Assembly: GCA_023150555.1 (NCBI GenBank)
Contig: JAKLKQ010000001.1
Location: forward strand, 62,001-126,000
Length of the DNA stretch: 64,000 nt
Reading direction: 5' to 3'
DNA from: Planctomycetota bacterium
Lineage (GTDB): Bacteria > Planctomycetota > SZUA-567 > H5-PLA8
Part shown: piece after piece, positions 10,670 through 19,045 of the stretch
How the letters are laid out: every line of letters begins with the position of its first letter
Position numbering within the stretch: position 1 is the stretch's first letter
Translations under genes and position numbers: made by a program
The notes under the pieces: model-generated
Databases searched by the model: none
The model's input: the letters and a program-made list of their open reading frames with translations, nothing else
What the model was told of the DNA's origin: nothing

Positions 10670-11965
10670 CTACTTGAAGAGGCGCTGCATCAGGGCCTTG
10701 CACCACTTGGTGCCGACGAAGCCCATGTGCCCGCCGCGCGGGAGCACGGTCAGCGTTTCCGCAGAGACCTCGCTCTGCAGGCGCGTGACGTCCGACGGGC
10801 GGTCCAGCGGGTCGTCGGCGGCCAGCACCACACGTACGCCGGGCGGCGCGTTGCGGAGCAGGTTCGAGCATTCGCCGTTGGCCCAGAACTCGTCGAGGCT
10901 GACCTTGGCGTCCTGGTTCCGCCAGTAGGGGTAGGACATGTCGGTGATGAAACGCTCGAAGGTCCACGTGTTGGCCGTATCGAGGCGATACTGGTTATCC
11001 CACTGTCCGGCCTTGGGCAGTTGCTGCAGTTTGTAGTATCGGTCGTTGCTCTCCACCACGTCGCGCAGGTCGATGCGGAAGGCCGCGGCGATGCCCGCCT
11101 TCATCTCGCCCTCGGTGAAGGGGATGGGTTGGCCGGGCGCGACGGGCTTGTGGTCCAGCAGGTCGCTGCCCAGTTCGGCCAGCGTGTAGTTCCAGCGGTG
11201 TTCGCGGTGGAACTCGTCCAGAACCTGCGCGGCGGCTTTCATGCTCACGGGCGGGGAGATGGCCAGCACGCGGTCGGGCTTGACGGAGATCTCGCCGGCC
11301 GCGGCCAGCTTCGCATAGTTCAGCGCCAGGATGCCGCCGTAGCTGCCGCCGATCAGGCCCACTTGGGTGACTTTGCCCATGGCCTTCTTGTCCTTCATCA
11401 CCGCCTCGATGATCTTGCCGACGACCAGCGCCTCGGCACGGACGTTGCCGGCGACGCCGTGCATGCTGCGCGTCGAGAACGCAGGCAGGAAGACGGAGTC
11501 GAAGGTCAATACGTGGCAGCCGGCATCGTACATCGTCTGCTGCCAGTAGCGCGCCAGCGGCGCCTTGCTCCGCGTCGCCAGGCCCAGCAGCAGCACGGCC
11601 ATGGGGGCGGGCTTGTCCTGCCACATCACGCGGGCCCTGACGTCCTTCTTGAAGCCGTCGATCTTGAGCTTCAGCTCGTCGTCGTTCTTGATCTTGGGCT
11701 CTTCGAAGGTGCTGAAGGCGGTGATGGTGGCGTAGAGGCCGTTGTCTATTGCGTAGTCGTAGGGCGGTAGCTCTTCGTCGGCGGGCTTGGCGTGTCCGTT
11801 CTCGGCAGTGCGGGTCGTCTCGATGCTGGCGTAGGCGGGCGAAGGCTCGAGCGGCTTGCCGTTGCGGCCGGCACTCTGCGCGGTCTCTTCGGCACCGTAA
11901 ACGCAGGCGCTCAGGAAGAACACCACTACCCCAACCAATCCAGCCCGACGCTTACATCCGAACAT
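10670..11965 (-). CDS. Secreted alpha/beta-hydrolase lipoprotein, paralogue 3
   Basis: 431 residues with N-terminal LVGVVVFFLSAC, which fits a lipobox with Cys21, so this copy is probably a lipoprotein while the other two look secreted or periplasmic. The same layout follows: front block YAIDNGLYATITA, hydrophobic strand MAVLLLGLA, elbow GGSYGG with Ser near 208, Asp in LAADDPL and His in PRGGHMGF. AGGGGG lies about 11 nt before ATG 11965. It is the first gene of the three-gene run. Family function is unknown to me; the three are clearly duplicates of one another that have diverged mainly at the N-terminus and in the lid region around 260-330. Confidence 0.8.
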   Translation of the reverse strand: MFGCKRRAGLVGVVVFFLSACVYGAEETAQSAGRNGKPLEPSPAYASIETTRTAENGHAKPADEELPPYDYAIDNGLYATITAFSTFEEPKIKNDDELKLKIDGFKKDVRARVMWQDKPAPMAVLLLGLATRSKAPLARYWQQTMYDAGCHVLTFDSVFLPAFSTRSMHGVAGNVRAEALVVGKIIEAVMKDKKAMGKVTQVGLIGGSYGGILALNYAKLAAAGEISVKPDRVLAISPPVSMKAAAQVLDEFHREHRWNYTLAELGSDLLDHKPVAPGQPIPFTEGEMKAGIAAAFRIDLRDVVESNDRYYKLQQLPKAGQWDNQYRLDTANTWTFERFITDMSYPYWRNQDAKVSLDEFWANGECSNLLRNAPPGVRVVLAADDPLDRPSDVTRLQSEVSAETLTVLPRGGHMGFVGTKWCKALMQRLFK

Positions 11966-12134
11966 ACGTTGACACGCCCCCTTCCCTCATTGCCGCAGTG
12001 GACCACTGCCTCTGCGGCATGTCACATCGTGCGAGGTGCCCTGGTTGGAAACGCGCGCCGTCTGGAAGCCGCCCGTAACCTCTCCCTATGCTTCATGTAT
12101 ACAACATCGCGCCAGCATGCCAATCACTTTGACG

Positions 12135-12887
12135 CTATTTTTCGCTCCGGTGGCAATTTACGCCGTCTTCATAAACCCTTTTAGGGTAATGACAAACAGG
12201 ATCAAGCGGGCACCCGGTGCAACGCGGCGTCGGGGCTTTGCAGAAGGCCCGGCCGTGGGCGATCATGCGGTGCCCGAACGCTACCCAATCCTGAGGCGGC
12301 AGGAGCTTCATCAGGTCGTGCTCGACCTTCACCGGATCCTTGTTCTTCGTCAGCCCCAGCCGGTTGCTGAGCCGCCCCACGTGCGTGTCCACCACCACGC
12401 CGGGCGTGCCGAAGGCGTTGCCCAAGACCACGTTCGCCGTCTTGCGCCCGACGCCCCGCAGCGCCGTCAGCGCTTCCAGCGTGGACGGCACCTGCCCGCC
12501 GTGTTTGGCTACGATGTCGCCGCAGGCCTCGCGGATCGCGCGCGCCTTGTTGCGGTAGAAGCCCGTCGACTGAACCGCCGCTTCCAACTCTTTCGGGTCG
12601 GCCGCGGCGAAGGCCTGCGCGTCGGGATACCGCGCGAAGAGCCCCGGCGTGACCTTATTCACCCGCGCGTCGGTGCATTGCGCCGAGAGGATCGTCGCCA
12701 CCAGCAGCTGCAGCGGGCCGGCGTAGTCCAGGCTGCACGCCGCGTCGGGGTAGGACTGCTTGAGGGCGGCGTTGACCTTCCCGGCCTGCGCCAGGCGGTC
12801 GGCGGCACGCTTCGCGGGCGGCTTGGGCGCGCGAGGCGCGCCGGCAGCGCGAGCGGTCTTCGAGCGGACCTTCCTGGAGGGCGGCAT
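12135..12887 (-). CDS. nth: Endonuclease III (DNA glycosylase/AP lyase)
   Basis: Base-excision repair enzyme that removes oxidised pyrimidines and nicks abasic sites. 250 residues, longer than the usual ~210 because of a basic Ala/Pro/Lys/Arg-rich N-terminal extension of about 35 residues. The helix-hairpin-helix reads LRGVGRKTANVVL, with the catalytic Lys in STLEAL-to-GRKTA context and the catalytic Asp in VVVDTHVGRL. The [4Fe-4S] loop is present: C-x6-C-x2-C-x5-C in CKAPTPRCTGCPLDPVC. It is read toward the hydrolase genes. The first two plausible starts are equal in frame; ATG 12887 was kept. Confidence 0.95.
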   Translation of the reverse strand: MPPSRKVRSKTARAAGAPRAPKPPAKRAADRLAQAGKVNAALKQSYPDAACSLDYAGPLQLLVATILSAQCTDARVNKVTPGLFARYPDAQAFAAADPKELEAAVQSTGFYRNKARAIREACGDIVAKHGGQVPSTLEALTALRGVGRKTANVVLGNAFGTPGVVVDTHVGRLSNRLGLTKNKDPVKVEHDLMKLLPPQDWVAFGHRMIAHGRAFCKAPTPRCTGCPLDPVCHYPKRVYEDGVNCHRSEK

Positions 12888-13007
12888 ACCGGCCCTTCAT
12901 AGCACCGCGGCGGGCCCGAACAAGCACCCGCACCGGTTTGACCCGCGCGCGCGCGCCGATTACCATGGTGGACGCCTTGAAAAGTAAAGAGCCGGGAGCG
13001 CCCCGCT

Positions 13008-13229
13008 ATGATCATCCGAAAGATCCAGATCAGCGACATGCAGTGCGAAGGCTGTGCCGGCCGCGTGCGCAAGGTGCTGATGGAACTGGGCGGCGTCGTG
13101 AAGGTCATCATCTCGCTTGACGACCACAGCGCCGAGGTGACCTTCGACGAGGCCACGGTCAAGGACGAGGATCTCTCCAAAGCCTTGCGCAGCGCCGGGT
13201 TCGGCACGACCGGCGAAAAATGCTGCTAA
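13008..13229 (+). CDS. Heavy-metal-associated (HMA) domain protein, copper-chaperone-like
   Basis: A 73-residue single HMA domain, the ferredoxin-like fold that binds Cu(I) or similar soft metals through two cysteines. The motif is MQCEGCAGRV (residues 11-20, C13 and C16), followed by the usual V-x-V-x-L-x-x-x-x-A-x-V strand (KVIISLDDHSAEVTF). The C-terminus ends in KCC, two extra cysteines that could bind metal or form a disulphide. GGGAG precedes the ATG by 10 nt. No P-type ATPase or copper gene is adjacent, so its partner is unknown. It reads in the same direction as the secreted protein 83 nt downstream. Confidence 0.85.
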   Translation: MIIRKIQISDMQCEGCAGRVRKVLMELGGVVKVIISLDDHSAEVTFDEATVKDEDLSKALRSAGFGTTGEKCC

Positions 13230-13312
13230 AGATAGGCCACCTTAAGCGTCCAATTTCCGCGCCGGCCACGCCGGCCAGAAGCTGCGCCGGTAAGCCCCCC
13301 AGGAGAAAACGC

Positions 13313-14920
13313 ATGTCCGCACCGCTTCCGCGCACGCTGCTGGCCGTCGCTCTGCTATGGGCCAGCGCCCTGCCTGCGGTCTGGGCCGAAGGCAAGACCG
13401 ACCCGGCGCCCACGCCCGACAGCCGCACGCGCCTTCAGGCCATCGCCCAGCACCTGCGGGACCTGCAGGGCGCCGACGAAGCCAAGCGCGAAGCCGCGAG
13501 CGCCAAGCTGATCGAGACCGGCGGCCAGCAGGTCACCGCCATCCTGAAGTCGCTGATGAAGCACAAGGACCCCGCCGTCGCGGAGAAGGCCAAGCAGGTC
13601 GACGCCGCCATCCGCGACAAGGAGACCGAGCTCTGGAAAGAGCTCAGCAAGGCCTACTTCACCACTCGCCAGCCGCCCATGGAAGCCAAGAAATACCAAG
13701 ACTTTATAGCTGCCGCGCGGTCCTTTACTCTATACGCCGGCAACACCACACGCATTCAGCAGGCGGCGACGTGGAGCAGCCGCGCACAGAACGACCTGCG
13801 ACGCGTCGAGCAGGCCACCAAGGTCCTCGACCAGTACGACGAATTGCTGAAGGACCCGGCCACCACCGGGCTGCGCCGCGCCTCCGTGCAACTCGAACGC
13901 GCCCGCCAGCTTACGGCCTTGGCCCGCGGCGAAGAAGCCCTCGCGTCGCTCGACGACGCCCTGGCCGCCGGCGGCCCCAAGAACCGCCTGGTGCCGGTGC
14001 TGCTGAAGGAGAAGATCTCGCTGCTGGTGCGCACCGTTCACCCACTGGCCTCCCAGGGCAAGGGCGACGAGGCCAAGGCGCGCTGCGCGACCGCAGAAGC
14101 CGCCTGCCGCACGATCCTCAGCGACTGGAAGGGCAGCCTCGAAGTCCGCGACGCCTACGACGGCCTCATCGACCTCTACGCCCTCCTCGACAAGCCCGAC
14201 GAACGCATCGCCACGCTGAAGGCCTACCAGCAGTCCTTCCCTCTCGACGCCACCGCCCAGGAGCGCCTCACCGCCGCGATGACGGACTTCATAGAGAGCG
14301 ACAGCGACTTCAAGCACGGCGCCGCGCTGGCCGAGTACATCCTCGATACGCTGCCGCCGTCGCGTGTCCCGCCGGACGCGCCCAAGTACCTCGGCGCCTG
14401 CAACGAGTACGTCCTGAAGGACTACGCCAAGGCCGCGCGCGGCTACAAGGCGCTCGCCGAGATCTTCCCCGACGCCGTGGACGAGAAGAGCATCGCGGCC
14501 GCGCTAAAGCGCCTCGAGGCCAAGAGTTCCGGGAAGTGGCCGGCCGAGCCCAAGGCCGACGCCGCGGGCCCCGAAGGCGCGCTTGCCAAGCTCCTCGCCG
14601 CCGTGCGCACCAATAACCTCGAGGCCGTCCAGGCCGTCACGCCGGCCGAACAGGCCGACGAGTGGGAGTTCGACCTCGAGGACATGGTCATCGATATGGT
14701 CTTCAGCGACTTCGAGTTACAGAAACTCGAGAGCGACGAAGCGGCCGGCAAGGCGACGCTGCACCTCAAGCAAACCCGCGCCGAGGGCCTCGAGCCGCTG
14801 CTGCGCAGCATCCCCGCCGTAAAGGAAGACGGCGCCTGGAAGATCCAGTGGCCCAGCGGCGACGAAGCGGAAGTGAAGGAAGACGCCGCGCAACCTGCGA
14901 AGGCCGATCCCCAAAAATAG
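13313..14920 (+). CDS. Secreted protein with helical (HEAT/TPR-like) repeats
   Basis: 535 residues with a clear signal peptide (MSAPLPRTLLAVALLWASAL then PAVWA). The start at 13313 is supported by AGGAG at 13301-13305. The mature part is almost all amphipathic helices: a HEAT-like part near 40-100 (AASAKLIETGGQQVTAILKS, LMKHKDPAVAEKA), then TPR-like pairs from 150 to 400 (YDELLKDP, ALASLDDALAAGG, YAKAARGYKALAEIFPDA). A separate C-terminal alpha+beta domain follows (about 415-515) ending EDGAWKIQWP, resembling an NTF2/DUF4878-like fold. No catalytic residues are recognised. It probably acts as an envelope scaffold. The dispersed repeat begins right after its stop. Confidence 0.7.
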   Translation: MSAPLPRTLLAVALLWASALPAVWAEGKTDPAPTPDSRTRLQAIAQHLRDLQGADEAKREAASAKLIETGGQQVTAILKSLMKHKDPAVAEKAKQVDAAIRDKETELWKELSKAYFTTRQPPMEAKKYQDFIAAARSFTLYAGNTTRIQQAATWSSRAQNDLRRVEQATKVLDQYDELLKDPATTGLRRASVQLERARQLTALARGEEALASLDDALAAGGPKNRLVPVLLKEKISLLVRTVHPLASQGKGDEAKARCATAEAACRTILSDWKGSLEVRDAYDGLIDLYALLDKPDERIATLKAYQQSFPLDATAQERLTAAMTDFIESDSDFKHGAALAEYILDTLPPSRVPPDAPKYLGACNEYVLKDYAKAARGYKALAEIFPDAVDEKSIAAALKRLEAKSSGKWPAEPKADAAGPEGALAKLLAAVRTNNLEAVQAVTPAEQADEWEFDLEDMVIDMVFSDFELQKLESDEAAGKATLHLKQTRAEGLEPLLRSIPAVKEDGAWKIQWPSGDEAEVKEDAAQPAKADPQK

Positions 14921-14923
14921 GGC

Positions 14924-15355
14924 TCGCGAAATTTCGCGACTGACACTTTTTGTCGGTCGCGAGATTTCGTGAGTTGCTCGCGAAATTTCGCGAATCACGT
15001 CGTGCTGCGCGACGTGCTGGAGTGCACATGGCGATTTGTATCGATCTATACACGATTCAAACAAGGTGCATCGATTTTGATTCTTCGGAATCATTGGAGT
15101 TATGACGTTTTTGCGCGAGGTGCTGCGCGCTGTGCAAATAGGGTTTACGTGAACGCCAGGGGTGAGGGGCGAGCGGAAAGGGGCGAGAAAACGGCAAACA
15201 AAATATGGAAAAACAGCGAAAGGAAAAGCCACCGCGGCGCTCGATCTGCAACACCAATTAAGAAGGCCATCCGCTTTCAGCGATCCGCATTCGGCTGACG
15301 GCGAACCTGCGCAGAACGCGCGAGCGCGTGGCGCGGGCTGCCAACCCGCGCATTT
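14924..15355. repeat. Dispersed intergenic repeat element, copy 1
   Basis: Starts with the palindrome TCGCGAAATTTCGCGA (14924-14939), repeated at 14978-14993 with a decayed third copy at 14957-14972. A longer stem (CGCGAC-T-GACA / TGTC-G-GTCGCG) spans 14935-14961. Block A shares 41 identical bases (15002-15042) with 52635-52675. Block B (15218-15258) matches 52861-52901. Block C (15316-15355) matches 53100-53139 with two mismatches and forms the hairpin GCGCGGG...CCCGCGC. Order and orientation are the same at both sites. No credible gene lies within; short reading frames in both copies only translate the repeat. Confidence 0.85.
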
Positions 15356-15690
15356 CTGCAAGGCGCATCCGCGCGACGGCAACCCGTCGAGGAGCAGCGT
15401 GCCTGCGAACGGATGGCCCGGACGCCACCACGTCCGGGTCGCAAAGCGACAAGACTCGCTTCCGAGACCTCTCGCGCGTTCCGTGTTCTGCGAAAGAGCG
15501 CCGTGCGCATGGCACGGGCTTAGGCCACAAGCCCCTTCGTGCGGCCGAGCGCGGGCACGGAGCCCCACGCCACATGAACAGGGCCTCTTCGGAAAACGCG
15601 AAAGGCTCGAACGTCTACATGCCCCGGATTTAAATTACGCTTTGCGTATCATCATCCATTCGTCACTCGCCATTCGCCGCTCGTCACGTG
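15356..15690. other. Gene-free stretch between the repeat and the DUF2950 array
   Basis: Contains the hairpin CCCGGAC (15415-15421)...GTCCGGG (near 15431-15437) and one copy of the 12-mer ACGCTTTGCGTA at 15637-15648. No reading frame with coding character was found on either strand. Confidence 0.5.
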
Positions 15691-16350
15691 CTACTCCGCG
15701 ACCGTCCACGTCTCGTCGGGGTCGTAGGCGTCGGTCGAAAGATAGAGCTTCACCGTGTCGGGGCCCAGGTCCTTCTGATAAACGACGCCCGACTTGTCGA
15801 CGACGAACGTGTTGCGCCCCGTCGCGTCGTACTCGGCCGGGCACGCGATCAGCGCATACCCCAGGGTCATGCTGTTGGCCGAGACGCCCGAACCCGGCAC
15901 GACGTAGGACTTCGCTCCGCCCGGCGCGTGCGGGCCCTGGGCCTTCAGCACTTTGAACACGTACCCGGCCTTCGGGATCGCGGTGCCGGGATCGCCTTCG
16001 GCGGCGGCGAAAGCGCTATCGACCATCGTCATATTGAGGTGGCAGCATGAGCCCCCGGGATCGATAACGGTGCTCAGCCTCTGCTGGTACTCCAGCACGC
16101 CGTCGCTATCCCAATCGGTGCGGCGGTAGATGTCCTGCGCTTCGCAGTACGTCTTGCACGCGGCGATGGCAGCGGACTCGTTGGCCGCCATCCGCGAACG
16201 CAGCAGGTTCGGCACCGCGACGGCCGCCAGGGCCAGGAGAATCGAGAAGAAGATCGGGTACCCTACCCAGTCCGGCAATACGCGCCCGCGCGGCCACGGC
16301 TGCGGCGGCGAGGGTCCTCCTTCAAGAACGCTTTGCGTATCCTGACCCAT
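15691..16350 (-). CDS. DUF2950-like protein with pilin-type helix (array member A)
   Basis: 219 residues, last of five tandem paralogues. One membrane helix (about 29-48) runs straight into a pilin-like helix: VAVPNLLRSRMAANESAAIA is the classic end of a type IV pilin N-terminus, but the GFTLIE processing site is missing, replaced by LPDWVGYPIFFS. Then comes the conserved core: DWDSDGVLEY, EGDPGTAIPKAGYVFKVLKA, QGPHAPGGAKSY, GYALIACPAEYDATGRNTF, VYQKDLGPDT, and a terminal VAE. The C-terminal part resembles DUF2950 as I know it (aQGp.ApGGa, GFAL.A.PA.Y, kDLGp.T). Probably a membrane-anchored extracytoplasmic protein. Only 3 nt separate it from member B, and the GAG of B's last codon may serve as its ribosome site. 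Function unknown. Confidence 0.7.
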   Translation of the reverse strand: MGQDTQSVLEGGPSPPQPWPRGRVLPDWVGYPIFFSILLALAAVAVPNLLRSRMAANESAAIAACKTYCEAQDIYRRTDWDSDGVLEYQQRLSTVIDPGGSCCHLNMTMVDSAFAAAEGDPGTAIPKAGYVFKVLKAQGPHAPGGAKSYVVPGSGVSANSMTLGYALIACPAEYDATGRNTFVVDKSGVVYQKDLGPDTVKLYLSTDAYDPDETWTVAE

Positions 16351-16353
16351 TCG

Positions 16354-17046
16354 TTACTCGGCCACTCGCCACGTCTCGTCGGGGTCGTAGGTGTCCATCG
16401 AAAGGTAGAGCTTCACCGTGTCGGGGCCCAGGTCCTTCTTGTAGACCACGCCGTAGTGCGCCACCACGAAGGTGTGCCGCCCGGTCTCGCTGTACACCGC
16501 CGGGCACGCGGCCAGCGCGTAGCCGTGCGTCATGCTGTGGGCCGACTTGGCTTGCGAGTCCGCGCCGGGCTCGACGTAGGAGAACGCTCCGCCCGGCGCG
16601 TGCGGGCCCTGGGCCTTTAGCACTTTGAACACGTACCCTGCCTTCGGAACCGCCGTGCCCGGATCGCCCTCGGCCTCAATGAAGCGGTCGTCAACGAGGT
16701 CGAGGTCGCCGAACCCGGCAGCGCCTTCGAAGAGGCGCGGGCCCACGGCGCGGAGCGTCTGCTTGTATTCCAGCACGCCGTCGCTGTCCCAGTCGGTGCG
16801 GCGGTAGATGTCCTGCGCTTCCGCGTAAGTCTTGCACGCGGCCACGGCGGCGGACTCGTTGGCCTCCGAACGCGTGCGCAGCAGCTGCGGGATCAGGCGC
16901 GCGAAGACGAACCAGGCGATCAGCGCGAGCGCCCCGAGCAGGAACCAGGGGACGCGCTGCGCGAGGCTCCAGCGCGCGGAAGCGGCGGGGGGCGCGGGTG
17001 CGATCCTCGTTTCGCTGCGCTTGAGTCGTTCGGAGTCGGCGTTCAT
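16354..17046 (-). CDS. DUF2950-like protein with pilin-type helix (array member B)
   Basis: 230 residues. One membrane helix (about 30-50, VPWFLLGALALIAWFVFARL) continues into IPQLLRTRSEANESAAVAAC, again a pilin-like helix without a prepilin peptidase site. The core repeats the family pattern: TYAEAQDIYRRTDWDSDGVL, EGDPGTAVPKAGYVFKVLKA, QGPHAPGGAFSY, GYALAACPAVYSETGRHTF, VYKKDLGPDT, terminal VAE. It is closest to member A. A 179-nt gap separates it from member C upstream, so A and B may form a separate transcript. Function unknown. Confidence 0.7.
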   Translation of the reverse strand: MNADSERLKRSETRIAPAPPAASARWSLAQRVPWFLLGALALIAWFVFARLIPQLLRTRSEANESAAVAACKTYAEAQDIYRRTDWDSDGVLEYKQTLRAVGPRLFEGAAGFGDLDLVDDRFIEAEGDPGTAVPKAGYVFKVLKAQGPHAPGGAFSYVEPGADSQAKSAHSMTHGYALAACPAVYSETGRHTFVVAHYGVVYKKDLGPDTVKLYLSMDTYDPDETWRVAE

Positions 17047-17225
17047 GCGTGCCCTCGCCGAGCCTGCGGATCAATATCTTTGGGGCGCCCAACATTGCAG
17101 CCGGAATTCCATTCGTCCCGCAAAGGTTGTTCTTACCGAATGATCGCGAGAATCTTTCGATGAATGATCAAATCAACACGTTGCACGCGTGCGAAGCGCG
17201 CATGTGCAGCGCTGCGCCTCCTCTA

Positions 17226-18053
17226 CTATTCCACCGGTTCCCAGCCGCCGCCGCTCATGGACTCGGTCATGGCCTTCGCTGCGGCCTCGGTGTCCTTCGC
17301 CAGATCCTTGCGGTAGACCGCTCCCGTGCTGTTGATGACGAACGAATACTCGCCGTCGGCGCCGTAGCGCGCGGGCCACGCCAACAGCGCGTAACCGAGC
17401 GCCTTGTTGCCGTTCACATCGAGGTAACTCTTGCGCCCACCGGGCGCGTGCGCGCTCAGTCGGTCGAATTGTTTGAAGAAGTATCCACCCTTCGGCACGG
17501 GGCCGGGGTTGCCCGGCTCCCACACGGCATTCGCAAACCATTCGGAAACCAGGAGGTCACCGCAGCACAGCTTGCCGGATGGAGGTGGCCGGTTGAGCCC
17601 GGCCGGGCCCGTTACCTCGCATGCATACTCCAGTACGCCGTCGCCGTCCCAATCGGTGCGGCGGTAGAGGTCCTGCGCCTCGGCGTAGGCCTTCATATCG
17701 GAAATCGGCACGTTCTGGCATCGCGGTGGCATCCGGCATTGCCACAATTTTGCGTGCGGCACCAGCCACCAACTGAAGGCGACTGCGGCGGCGAGCGCCG
17801 TCGCGCGCGCCCGCGATCCGGCGTGGACGCGGCCGAGCAGGAACACCGCAAGCGCGGCGAGCACCAGCGCGAGCGCCGTGTAGGTGAGCCCGTCGCGAAG
17901 CAGCAGTTCCTCGTTGAGCGGTCCGGTGCGGAAACAGACGCCCAGGTGCCGGTAACGGTCCACGTCCAGGGTCAAGGCATAGTAGCCCGCGCCGAGCGCA
18001 AGGGCGAAAGCGAGCGCCTCGCGCAGGGAAAAGCGTACGGCGGTCATGCGCAC
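17226..18053 (-). CDS. DUF2950-like membrane protein (array member C, most divergent)
   Basis: 275 residues with an N-terminal FSLREALAFALALGAGYYAL segment and two or three membrane helices before the core. The pilin-like stretch is nearly gone (ISDMKAYAEAQDLYRRTDWD), but GDGVLEY, PVPKGGYFFKQFDRL, SAHAPGGRKSY, GYALLAWPARYGADGEYSF and VYRKDLAKDT remain. I prefer GTG 18053: it has AGAGGAGG about 9 nt upstream, while the in-frame ATG at 18047 would be 15 nt away. The Shine-Dalgarno overlaps the stop of member D, so translation is likely coupled. The terminal VAE of the others is replaced by PVE. Confidence 0.65.
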   Translation of the reverse strand: MRMTAVRFSLREALAFALALGAGYYALTLDVDRYRHLGVCFRTGPLNEELLLRDGLTYTALALVLAALAVFLLGRVHAGSRARATALAAAVAFSWWLVPHAKLWQCRMPPRCQNVPISDMKAYAEAQDLYRRTDWDGDGVLEYACEVTGPAGLNRPPPSGKLCCGDLLVSEWFANAVWEPGNPGPVPKGGYFFKQFDRLSAHAPGGRKSYLDVNGNKALGYALLAWPARYGADGEYSFVINSTGAVYRKDLAKDTEAAAKAMTESMSGGGWEPVE

Positions 18054-18069
18054 GGCCCAGCGCCTCCTC

Positions 18070-19038
18070 TTATTCCGCGACCAGCCAGCCGTCGTCGGGA
18101 TCGTACGCGTCGGTCGCGAGATAGACCTTCGTCGTCTCGGGGCCCAGGTCCTTGTAGTAGACCGTGCCCCGGTTGTTGATGAGGAAGCTGTTGCGCCCGG
18201 TCCCGTTGTACTTCGCCGGCGTGGCCATCAACGCGTAGCCTTTTGTCATGTTTCCGTTCGCGTCGAGGTACGAGAAAGCACCGCTTGGCGCGTGCGGGCC
18301 TTGTCCGGCCAACACCTTGAAGACGTAGCCGGCCTTCGGCTGCGCGGTGCCGGGATCGCCTTCGGAGTTGGCGAAGGCCGCGTCGACCAGCACCAGGTCG
18401 CCGGAGCCGGCGTGCTTCTCGAAGAGGCTGTTGTCGCCGGTGATCGACGCAGCGTATTCAAGCACCCCGTCGCTGTCCCAGTCGTAGCTGCGGTAGATCT
18501 CCTGCGCTTCGGCGTAGGTCTTGCACGCGGCGATGGCGGCGGAATAGTTGGAAACCGTCCGCGAACGCGTCATGTTGGGGAGAACCGCACCGAAGAAAAC
18601 CAGGAGAAGAAAGCATGCGCACACGGCACACCACAGGCCGCTGCTTGGCGTGACTCTTTCGCCCCACCACTGGCCCGTCCAGGCGGCGACGATCGTCGGG
18701 ATGAACAGCACGCACGCCACCGCCGGGGAACCGAAGAGGCTCAGCGTACCGGCCGCCCACAGCACCAAGACGTACCAGAGGATGCTGCCCGCGTTCGTCG
18801 CGCCCATCCAGCGCCGCACGCGCGCGCGCCAAAGGCCCACGCAAGCGCCCAGGCAGGTCACGACCAGCGCGCCCACCGCGACCGCCTCGCGCGAGGGCCG
18901 GTGATAGACCGAGACGCCGCCGCGCAGGAACTCGGCGAGACCGAAGGCCGCGCATACCAGTCCCAGCACCAGATAGGCGTCGCGCAGCGTGAACTGGAAG
19001 CGCGGGCGCGCGAGCACGGGCGGATCGATCGGGTCCAT
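18070..19038 (-). CDS. DUF2950-like membrane protein (array member D)
   Basis: 322 residues. The N-terminus (RPRFQFTLRDAYLVLGLVCA) and four to five membrane helices over residues 1-165 are shared with member E. A pilin-like segment follows (LPNMTRSRTVSNYSAAIAAC), then the core: YDWDSDGVLEYAASITGDNS, FEKHAGSGDLVLVDAAFANS, EGDPGTAQPKAGYVFKVLAG, GYALMATPAKYNGTGRNSF, VYYKDLGPET, terminal VAE. GGAG overlaps the stop region of member E, 10 nt before ATG 19038, so the pair is coupled. Function unknown. Confidence 0.7.
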   Translation of the reverse strand: MDPIDPPVLARPRFQFTLRDAYLVLGLVCAAFGLAEFLRGGVSVYHRPSREAVAVGALVVTCLGACVGLWRARVRRWMGATNAGSILWYVLVLWAAGTLSLFGSPAVACVLFIPTIVAAWTGQWWGERVTPSSGLWCAVCACFLLLVFFGAVLPNMTRSRTVSNYSAAIAACKTYAEAQEIYRSYDWDSDGVLEYAASITGDNSLFEKHAGSGDLVLVDAAFANSEGDPGTAQPKAGYVFKVLAGQGPHAPSGAFSYLDANGNMTKGYALMATPAKYNGTGRNSFLINNRGTVYYKDLGPETTKVYLATDAYDPDDGWLVAE

Positions 19039-19045
19039 GGCGTGG

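Noticed and set aside
15659-15690. Apparent repeat of ATTCGTCACTCGCC-type sequence shared with 16349-16372
   Set aside because: The second copy falls in conserved coding and start-codon sequence of the array, so the match is probably partly constrained by the genes and too short to rate.
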